A stretch of 64,000 bases of DNA from Pseudomonas oryzagri (GTDB taxonomy: Bacteria; Pseudomonadota; Gammaproteobacteria; Pseudomonadales; Pseudomonadaceae): contig NZ_JAJHPU010000043.1 in assembly GCF_020831405.1 (NCBI RefSeq), positions 372,001 to 436,000 of the forward strand. The letters are read 5' to 3'. Below the pieces are notes generated by a model. It was not told where the DNA came from. It made no database searches and saw only the letters and a list, made by a program, of their open reading frames with translations. Below, in pieces: positions 58,565 to 64,000 of this stretch. The stretch's first letter is position 1. Every line of letters begins with the position of its first letter. Made by a program: the position numbers and the translations under genes.

Positions 58565-59571
58565 GACTCTTGATCGTCAGCGACGCCTGGGCGCCGCAGG
58601 TCAATGGCGTGGTCACCAGCCTGGTCGCGCTGGTCGAGGAGCTGGAGCGCCTCGGCCACCAGGTCGGCGTGCTGTCGCCGCAGGACTTCCGCACCCTGCC
58701 ATGCCCGGGCTACGCGGCCATCCCGCTGGCCTGGGACGTCTGGAAGATGGCGGAGAAGATCCGCGACTTCGCCCCGGATGCCGTGCACCTGGCCACCGAG
58801 GGACCGCTCGGCTGGGCGGCGCGGCGCTGGCTGCGCCGCGAGGGGCTGGCGTTCTCCACCGCCATCCACACGCGCTTTCCCGAATACGTGACCGGCCGCT
58901 GGCCGTGGCTGCCGCTGAACTGGGGCTACGCCTGGCTGCGCGCCTTCCACCGGCCGAGCCGGGCGGTGCTGGTCAGTACCGAGCGCCTGCAGGACGAGTT
59001 CGCCGGCCGCGGTTTCCCGCGTCTGGCGCTGTGGCGCAAGGGCGTCGACCTGCGCCAGTTCCAGCCGCGCCTGGAGCCGGGGGAGGGCATGCCGCTGTTC
59101 CTGTATGCCGGGCGGCTGGCGCCGGAGAAGAACCTCGAAGCTTTCCTCGATCTCGACCTGCCGGGCAGCAAGGAGGTGGTCGGCGACGGCCCGCTGCGCG
59201 AGGAGTTGCAGCGGCGCTACCCGCAGGTGCGCTTCCACGGCTACCTGCCGACCGACGAGCTGGCCGCCGCCTACCGGCGGGCCAGCGCGCTGGTGTTTCC
59301 CTCGCGCACCGACACCCTCGGCCTGGTGATGCTCGAGGCGCTGGCCAGCGGCACGCCGGTGGCGGCCTTCCCGGTGCCCGGCCCGCTCGACGTGCTGCGC
59401 CAGGGCGTCAGCGGGGTGATGGACGAGGACCTGGAGCGCGCCTGCCTGGGCGCCCTCGAACTGGACCGCGGCACCTGCGCCGCCGAGGCCCGTCGCCTGT
59501 CGTGGCAGGCCTCGGCGCTGGAGTTCCTCGCCCACCAGCCGCGCCTGGACGGCGCGCCCATCTGGCGCTGA
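58561..59571 (+). CDS. Agt-like glycosyltransferase (GT4), glycolipid synthesis
   Basis: 336 residues. GT-B fold starting MRLLIVSDAWAPQVNGVVT, with WRKGVDLRQFQPR and FPSRTDTLGLVMLEALASGTP. Overlaps plcP by four bases and shares its Pho box. In the PlcP-Agt pathway it glycosylates the diacylglycerol released by PlcP to give glycolipids that replace phospholipids. Sugar specificity is not predictable. Highly similar to the protein at 49211. Confidence 0.87.
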   Translation: MRLLIVSDAWAPQVNGVVTSLVALVEELERLGHQVGVLSPQDFRTLPCPGYAAIPLAWDVWKMAEKIRDFAPDAVHLATEGPLGWAARRWLRREGLAFSTAIHTRFPEYVTGRWPWLPLNWGYAWLRAFHRPSRAVLVSTERLQDEFAGRGFPRLALWRKGVDLRQFQPRLEPGEGMPLFLYAGRLAPEKNLEAFLDLDLPGSKEVVGDGPLREELQRRYPQVRFHGYLPTDELAAAYRRASALVFPSRTDTLGLVMLEALASGTPVAAFPVPGPLDVLRQGVSGVMDEDLERACLGALELDRGTCAAEARRLSWQASALEFLAHQPRLDGAPIWR

Positions 59572-59768
59572 GCCCGCCGCGCCGGATCGCGCGCGGCATC
59601 CCCTGACGCCGGTCGCCCTGGCCGGCCCGCGGGCCGCCGGGGCGCAGTCGCGTCGCCGCCAGCACACCGCCGCAGCGGGCCGGGCCGCCGACTGGCGACC
59701 CGGGCCCGGCGACTTGTCGCCGCCGCGCGCCGTGCCTGGCGGCCAATTCCTGTCCCCCCAGGGCGGGG
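59572..59768. other. GC-rich non-coding interval
   Basis: About 200 bases of very GC-rich sequence after the Agt gene, with the short palindrome CGGCCCGCGGGCCG near 59621-59634, possibly ending the plcP-agt transcript. No gene supported. Confidence 0.5.
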
Positions 59769-59806
59769 TGGCGAAAATCCCGCCGCCCAGGTGGCGGAAG
59801 TCCGCC
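59769..59806 (+). promoter_or_regulatory. Tandem palindromes upstream of dctA, probable DctD sites
   Basis: TGGCGAAAATCCCGCC (59769-59784) and TGGCGGAAGTCCGCC (59792-59806) are two related palindromic sequences spaced about two helical turns apart. They lie 75-110 bases before the sigma-54 promoter, where DctD-type enhancer-binding activators sit. Assignment to DctD is inference from position and gene. Confidence 0.65.
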
Positions 59807-59881
59807 GCAAACGCCCGGCGGATGCCCGCACGAGCCTCTCAATGCGTTGATTTACAAGGGTTTTTACTGTCTTTTGGCGGC

Positions 59882-59897
59882 TGGCACAGGGCTTGCT
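59882..59897 (+). promoter_or_regulatory. Sigma-54 promoter of dctA
   Basis: TGGCACAGGGCTTGCT matches TGGCAC-N5-TTGC exactly, with GG at 59883-59884 and GC at 59895-59896. Start expected near 59908, about 105 bases before the dctA start codon. Confidence 0.93.
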
Positions 59898-60011
59898 TTA
59901 GGCAGATTGCCCTCTCGCGAGGGCCAAACAATAAGCCCCCGGGGTGGGGTCAACGCATAGGTGATGATCGACCACAGGGAACAGGTCGGTTCTGCCCGAG
60001 AGGAACAACCA

Positions 60012-61334
60012 ATGTCTCGCCAACCGCTGTACAAGAGCCTGTATGTCCAGGTGCTGGTCGCGATCGCCATCGGCGTTGCGCTGGGCCACTTCTATCCGGA
60101 AACCGGCGCGGCGATGAAGCCGCTGGGTGACGGGTTCGTCAAGCTGATCAAGATGGCCATCGCGCCGATCATCTTCTGTACCGTGGTCAGTGGCATCGCC
60201 GGCATGCAGGACATGAAGGCGGTGGGCAAGACCGGCGGCATCGCCCTGCTGTACTTCGAGATCGTCTCCACCCTGGCGCTGGTCATCGGCCTGGTGGTGG
60301 TCAACGTGGTCAAGCCCGGCGTCGGCATGCACGTCGATCCGGCCACCCTGGATGCCAGCAGCATCGCCGCCTATGCCAAGGCCGGTGCCGAGCAGAGCAC
60401 CGTCGGCTTCCTGATGAACGTCATCCCCAACACCGTGGTCGGCGCCTTCGCCGAGGGCAACATCCTCCAGGTGCTGTTCTTCGCCATCCTGTTCGCCTTC
60501 GCCCTGCAGCGCATGGGCAAGCTCGGCAAGCCGGTGCTGGAGTTCATCGACGGCATCGCCCACGTGATGTTCGGCATCATCGGCGTGATCATGAAGCTCG
60601 CCCCCATCGGTGCCTTCGGCGCCATGGCCTTCACCATCGGCAAGTACGGCGTCGACTCGCTGGTGCAGCTCGGCCAGCTGATGCTGTGCTTCTACATCAC
60701 CTGCGTGTTCTTCGTGCTGATGGTGCTGGGCGCCATCGCCCGCGCCAACGGCTTCAGCATCCTGCGCTTCATCAACTACATCCGCGAAGAGCTGCTGATC
60801 GTGCTGGGCACCTCCTCCTCGGAGTCGGCCCTGCCGCGCATGCTGAACAAGATGGAGAAGCTCGGTTGCCACAAGTCGGTGGTCGGCCTGGTGATCCCCA
60901 CCGGCTACTCCTTCAACCTCGACGGCACCTCGATCTACCTGACCATGGCCGCGGTGTTCATCGCCCAGGCCACCGACACCCCGATGGACCTGACCCAGCA
61001 GCTGACCCTGCTGGCCGTGCTGCTGATCTCCTCCAAGGGCGCCGCCGGCGTCACCGGCAGCGGCTTCATCGTTCTCGCCGCCACCCTGTCGGCGGTCGGC
61101 GGCCTGCCGGTGGCTGGTCTGGCGCTGATCCTCGGCATCGACCGCTTCATGTCCGAAGCCCGCGCGCTGACCAACCTGATCGGCAACGGCGTGGCCAGCG
61201 TGGTGGTGGCCAAGTGGTGCGGCCAGCTGGACAACGAGCAGCTGCAGCGCGAACTGGCCACCCCGAGCCGCGGCGCGGTGGAGCTGCCGCTGGCGGCCGA
61301 GCCGGCGGCTACGGCTGACGCAGCTCGCCGCTGA
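60012..61334 (+). CDS. dctA: C4-dicarboxylate transporter DctA
   Basis: 440 residues, DAACS family (SLC1 fold). Takes up succinate, fumarate and malate with cations. Conserved serine-rich hairpin [17 protein letters not shown], and [19 protein letters not shown] plus [22 protein letters not shown] 60012 ([13 protein letters not shown]) follows GAGGAACAACCA; the frame from 59961 adds no conserved residues. The dctBD two-component genes are not in the window. Confidence 0.96.
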   Translation: MSRQPLYKSLYVQVLVAIAIGVALGHFYPETGAAMKPLGDGFVKLIKMAIAPIIFCTVVSGIAGMQDMKAVGKTGGIALLYFEIVSTLALVIGLVVVNVVKPGVGMHVDPATLDASSIAAYAKAGAEQSTVGFLMNVIPNTVVGAFAEGNILQVLFFAILFAFALQRMGKLGKPVLEFIDGIAHVMFGIIGVIMKLAPIGAFGAMAFTIGKYGVDSLVQLGQLMLCFYITCVFFVLMVLGAIARANGFSILRFINYIREELLIVLGTSSSESALPRMLNKMEKLGCHKSVVGLVIPTGYSFNLDGTSIYLTMAAVFIAQATDTPMDLTQQLTLLAVLLISSKGAAGVTGSGFIVLAATLSAVGGLPVAGLALILGIDRFMSEARALTNLIGNGVASVVVAKWCGQLDNEQLQRELATPSRGAVELPLAAEPAATADAARR

Positions 61335-61800
61335 ACACCAGCGTCTCCCTGCAGCGCCGGCACAGGTAACGGCGCCCCCGCAGCACCAGCGCATGGCGCT
61401 GCGGGGTGAACGGAAACTCCCCCTCCGGACACCGACAGCGGTACACATAGTGCCGCTGTCGGCGTTTCACTTCGTAGGTATGGCAGCGCTCGGCCGGCAG
61501 GCCGTAGACCTTGCCCATGATCTGCTGCCACTCGCCGCCGTGCGGGCGGATGCCCGAACCGAACAACTGATGGGCGACCAGATGGGCCACCTCGTGGGCC
61601 ACGGTCTGGCGCAGGAAGTGTTCGCGATTCTCCCGATACAGCTGGGCGTTGAAGCGCAGGCGGTTCTCCGTCAGATGGGCGACGCCGGCCTTGAGGCCGC
61701 GCAGGCGCAGGCTGACCTTTGGGCGGGGAAAGCGGCGGGCGAAGAAGGCTTCGGCCTGCTGGTAGCAGGCCTCGACGCGGGCGAGCAGCTGGTCGGGCAT
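61309..61800 (-). CDS. sprT: SprT-family zinc metalloprotein
   Basis: 163 residues from ATG 61800 ([15 protein letters not shown]). [13 protein letters not shown] holds the HExxH zinc site, and the C-terminal CRCPEG and [10 protein letters not shown] pair makes the zinc ribbon of SprT-like proteins. Its 3' end overlaps the convergent dctA 3' end by 26 bases. Cytosolic; role unclear (family related to SPRTN peptidases). Confidence 0.9.
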   Translation of the reverse strand: MPDQLLARVEACYQQAEAFFARRFPRPKVSLRLRGLKAGVAHLTENRLRFNAQLYRENREHFLRQTVAHEVAHLVAHQLFGSGIRPHGGEWQQIMGKVYGLPAERCHTYEVKRRQRHYVYRCRCPEGEFPFTPQRHALVLRGRRYLCRRCRETLVFSGELRQP

Positions 61801-61928
61801 GGACGGATCGGGGGAGGGGGAAAGGGCGATTATGCCAGCGGCCTGCGGCACAAACAGCAGGGCCGCCCGCAGGCGGCCCAGGTATTTTTGGTCCGAGATT
61901 GTTTTACGCTCGACCGGACCTACGCCAT

Positions 61929-61958
61929 CTATTCGTTCAACTGGCTATTCGTTCAACT
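61929..61958. repeat. 14-bp direct repeat at the 3' end of the Yip1 gene
   Basis: CTATTCGTTCAACT occurs at 61929-61942 and again at 61945-61958, period 16. The second copy covers the stop codon of the Yip1-family gene. A GC hairpin (about 61869-61890) follows on the gene's 3' side and may terminate it. Confidence 0.85.
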
Positions 61959-62552
61959 CGAGTACACGGGGCCGATGCCGAAGCCCCACAGCACCACCGA
62001 AATGGCCATCATCGCCACCAGCACCACCAGTCCCACCGCCAGCACCGAGCTGGAGAACATGAAGCCTTCCTCTTTGGGAATGTTCATGAAGGTGGGAATG
62101 CCGACGTACAGCAGGTAGGCCGTGTAGCACACCGCCGCCGTTCCCACCGCCATGGCCAGCCACAGGTTGGGATACAGGGCCGCCAGGCCGCCGATGAACA
62201 GGGGCGTGGCGCAGTAGGCGGCGAACACGATCGAGTCGGTCAGGCTGGGCTTGGCGTCGTAGGTGCGCGACATCCAGTGGATGAAGGCGCCCATGGCAGC
62301 GATGCCGGCCAGCATGGCCAGGTAGGACAGCACGGTCATCTGCAGCGCGCTCGACTCGGTGAGGCGAACCGCCTCGCCGCCGGCGACCGACCAGCCGACC
62401 CGGGTGGTGCCGATGTAGGCGGATACCACGGGAATCGCCGCCAGGATGAGTACGTGGCTCAGATACATATGGCTGATGGTTTCTTTATCGCCACGAATCT
62501 CTTGCCATTCTTGATCAGGATGGGTGAAGAGCCCCCAGACGTGGTGAATCAT
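61953..62552 (-). CDS. Yip1-domain inner-membrane protein
   Basis: 199 residues beginning MIHHVWGLFTHPDQEWQEI, the usual bacterial Yip1 start, with five hydrophobic segments (about 35-55, 75-95, 105-120, 130-150, 170-190). Function unknown. Codon use is normal for the window. The start is ATG 62552 with AGGTGT upstream. Confidence 0.88.
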   Translation of the reverse strand: MIHHVWGLFTHPDQEWQEIRGDKETISHMYLSHVLILAAIPVVSAYIGTTRVGWSVAGGEAVRLTESSALQMTVLSYLAMLAGIAAMGAFIHWMSRTYDAKPSLTDSIVFAAYCATPLFIGGLAALYPNLWLAMAVGTAAVCYTAYLLYVGIPTFMNIPKEEGFMFSSSVLAVGLVVLVAMMAISVVLWGFGIGPVYSS

Positions 62553-62721
62553 GATAGGACACCTCTTCTTCGTTATATGCGAATCGACCCCAATTAGGCT
62601 TAGGCGCCGGAGGCACGTGATCCAGTGCCTTCCGGTGCCAGATCGCTCTCTGCGACCTTATGACGCAGTATAGGTGTCGGCGTCTCGCCTGCTCGTCGGA
62701 AGAGTAGAGCGATTCGCTCCC

Positions 62722-63315
62722 TCAGGCCGGCTTGTAATAACGATCGAGAATTTCCATGGCCTTGTTGATCGACTGCAGGCGCGTGGTGCTGCCGCCGCGG
62801 TCGGGGTGGTGCTGGCTGACCAGTTGGCGGTAGCGCAGGCGGATGGCGGAGTAGTCGGCGCGCGCGTCGAGGCCGAACAATTCCAGCGCGGCTTCGCGCT
62901 CCTCGCCGCCGTGCATGCGCGTCCAGAAGCTCTGCAGCAGGTGCACGACGTCCGCCTCGGTGGTGTCGCGCAGGCGCGCCTCGTCGAGGTAGTAGGCGCG
63001 CAGCGGATCGTGCTCGCCGAGCGCCTGCGGGCCGTCCTGGTAGGGCAGCAGGCGGATCAGCAGCGGGTTGATCTCCAGGTGCGCGCTGCGCTCGCCCCAC
63101 AGGCGGTCGCGCAGGCGGTAGAGGGCGTTGAACAGCAGGAAGTGGGTGCGGAACAGCACCAGCTTGTCGGTCAGTGGCAGCTGGGGCAGGTGGGTGCAGT
63201 GCGCCTCGCGCAGACGGCGGATGAGCTGGTGCTCGCTGAGGCCGTCGGGCACCCGGCGCAGCAGGGCGAGCAGTTGTTCCATCAGGTCGATGGCGGGATC
63301 GTAGCTGGTATTCAT
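62722..63315 (-). CDS. J-domain (DnaJ-like) co-chaperone with DUF-type N-terminus
   Basis: 197 residues from ATG 63315 (MNTSYDPAIDLMEQLLALL). The N-terminal 130 residues form the DNA-J-related helical domain (LPLTDKLVLFRTHFLLFNALYRLRD). The C-terminal J domain has YRQLVSQHHPDRGGS with the HPD motif that stimulates DnaK. The longer frame to 63612 would run through a REP palindrome, so it is not used. Confidence 0.9.
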   Translation of the reverse strand: MNTSYDPAIDLMEQLLALLRRVPDGLSEHQLIRRLREAHCTHLPQLPLTDKLVLFRTHFLLFNALYRLRDRLWGERSAHLEINPLLIRLLPYQDGPQALGEHDPLRAYYLDEARLRDTTEADVVHLLQSFWTRMHGGEEREAALELFGLDARADYSAIRLRYRQLVSQHHPDRGGSTTRLQSINKAMEILDRYYKPA

Positions 63316-63426
63316 GGCCGGCAAGCCTAGCACGGGGGTTTGCGGCGAGCCCGAACAGCGGCGGAAGGCGTGAACCGCCTCGCAAGGGCAGGACGACGGT
63401 CGTTGCGCCAGGGCAATGCGCTCTTT

Positions 63427-63522
63427 TGTAGGGGCGAATTTATTCGCCGAGGGGTGCGAAGCGCCCCAGGAGCCATCAAGGGCAGGCCGTTGGCCTGCTC
63501 GGCGAATGAATTCGCCCCTACA
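63427..63522. repeat. REP-like palindrome copy 4 (largest)
   Basis: Arms of 25 bases (63427-63451 and 63498-63522) match at 24 positions; the core is GGGGCGAATTTATTCGCC. Inside are further small inverted repeats (GGGTGCGAAGCGCCCC; GCAGGCC-GTT-GGCCTGC), giving a cruciform-like 96-base element. It lies in the divergent gap between the J-domain gene and ttcA. Confidence 0.93.
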
Positions 63523-63662
63523 GGCGGACGTTGGCGCCCGTACCTCGGGCATTGCGGCGATGGGGCTGGGGTGTGCGGCCATTTGTGCGTAAAATGACCG
63601 CCTTTTTCGCACTTCCCTTTCCGCAACTCCTTTTTCTCAAATCCCCCGGACTCCACATCACC

Positions 63663-64000
63663 ATGGGCACCCTTTCGGTCAACCAGAACAAGCTGCAGAA
63701 GCGCATTCGCCGCCTGGCCGGCGAAGCCGTCACCGACTTCAACATGATCGAGGACGGCGACAAGGTCATGGTCTGCCTGTCCGGCGGCAAGGACAGCTAC
63801 ACCATGCTCGACGTGCTGCTCTATTTGCAGAAGGTCGCGCCGATCAAGTTCGAGGTCGTGGCGGTGAACATGGACCAGAAGCAGCCGGGCTTCCCCGAGC
63901 ACGTGCTGCCCGAGTACCTGAAGTCGATCGGCGTCGAGTACCACATCATCGAGAAGGACACCTACTCGGTGGTCAAGGAGAAGATCCCGGAAGGCAAGAC
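63663..64000 (+). CDS. ttcA: tRNA 2-thiocytidine biosynthesis protein TtcA, 5' part
   Basis: The first 112 codons are present; the gene continues past the right edge. PP-loop motif [16 protein letters not shown], then [15 protein letters not shown]. TtcA thiolates C32 of certain tRNAs using an Fe-S cluster; the cluster cysteines are beyond the edge. The start is ATG 63663. Upstream, AT-rich sequence at 63583-63640 probably holds the promoter. Confidence 0.95.
   Translation, partial: MGTLSVNQNKLQKRIRRLAGEAVTDFNMIEDGDKVMVCLSGGKDSYTMLDVLLYLQKVAPIKFEVVAVNMDQKQPGFPEHVLPEYLKSIGVEYHIIEKDTYSVVKEKIPEGK

Noticed and set aside
49001-59571. Possibility that the rtc to Agt region is a genomic island
   Set aside because: No integrase, tRNA attachment site or compositional shift is seen; codon use matches the rest of the window. 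Only the duplicated Agt genes and small repeats suggest rearrangement.

Overview
The window is high-GC chromosomal DNA from a Pseudomonas-type gammaproteobacterium (Pseudomonadaceae). The evidence is a truD-surE-pcm-nlpD-rpoS cluster followed by an RsmZ-type sRNA with a GacA upstream box, a complete LapA/B/C/D/E/G adhesin system, an rnd-ycgL-ycgN block, and a sigma-54 promoter ahead of dctA. Genes are dense and mostly housekeeping. There are no rRNA or tRNA genes, no transposase genes, no phage genes and no CRISPR array.

Layout. 1-4.9 kb: the 5' part of a polyamine-type binding protein gene, an old-yellow-enzyme reductase, a YebE-like protein, and a LysR regulator divergent from glutathione-dependent formaldehyde dehydrogenase and S-formylglutathione hydrolase. 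5.9-10.9 kb: ispF-truD-surE-pcm-nlpD-rpoS. 11.1-11.6 kb: GacA box, rsmZ, and 19 perfect copies of a 7-bp repeat. fdxA and mutS, usual next neighbours in Pseudomonas, are absent, so this is a synteny junction. 11.6-28.1 kb: sseA, rnd, ycgL, ycgN, a gluzincin-like protease, a lipoprotein, oligopeptidase B, a class-II amidotransferase, a cold-shock protein, aceK, cysK, a MoxR/VWA pair with a GFA-family gene between them, an EamA transporter and a DTW protein.

28.2-44.2 kb is a self-contained biofilm-adhesin system. lapE-lapB-lapC (type I secretion) diverge from a compact 2050-residue LapA-like adhesin that carries a TAAG LapG-cleavage motif. lapG-lapD (periplasmic protease and inside-out c-di-GMP receptor) follow on the other strand. 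44.4-49 kb: recQ, a marR-MFS pair with two tandem palindromic operators, and a Rdx-family protein.

49-59.6 kb holds two stress-response modules interleaved. The first is an RNA-repair operon (zinc-ribbon protein, rtcB, rlaP, rtcA) with a sigma-54 promoter and the divergent CARF/AAA+ activator rtcR. The second is a phosphate-starvation lipid-remodelling operon (plcP-like plus agt-like) preceded by a three-heptamer Pho box. A second, highly similar agt paralogue with its own weaker Pho box lies about 9 kb away. 59.6-64 kb: dctA with a sigma-54 promoter and tandem upstream palindromes, sprT, a Yip1-family protein, a J-domain protein and the start of ttcA.

Two families of short palindromic repeats are scattered through the window: four REP-like GGGGCGAATTCATTCGCC foldbacks and two copies of a 167-182 bp MITE-like element. 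At several sites these elements supply the stop codons of the neighbouring genes.
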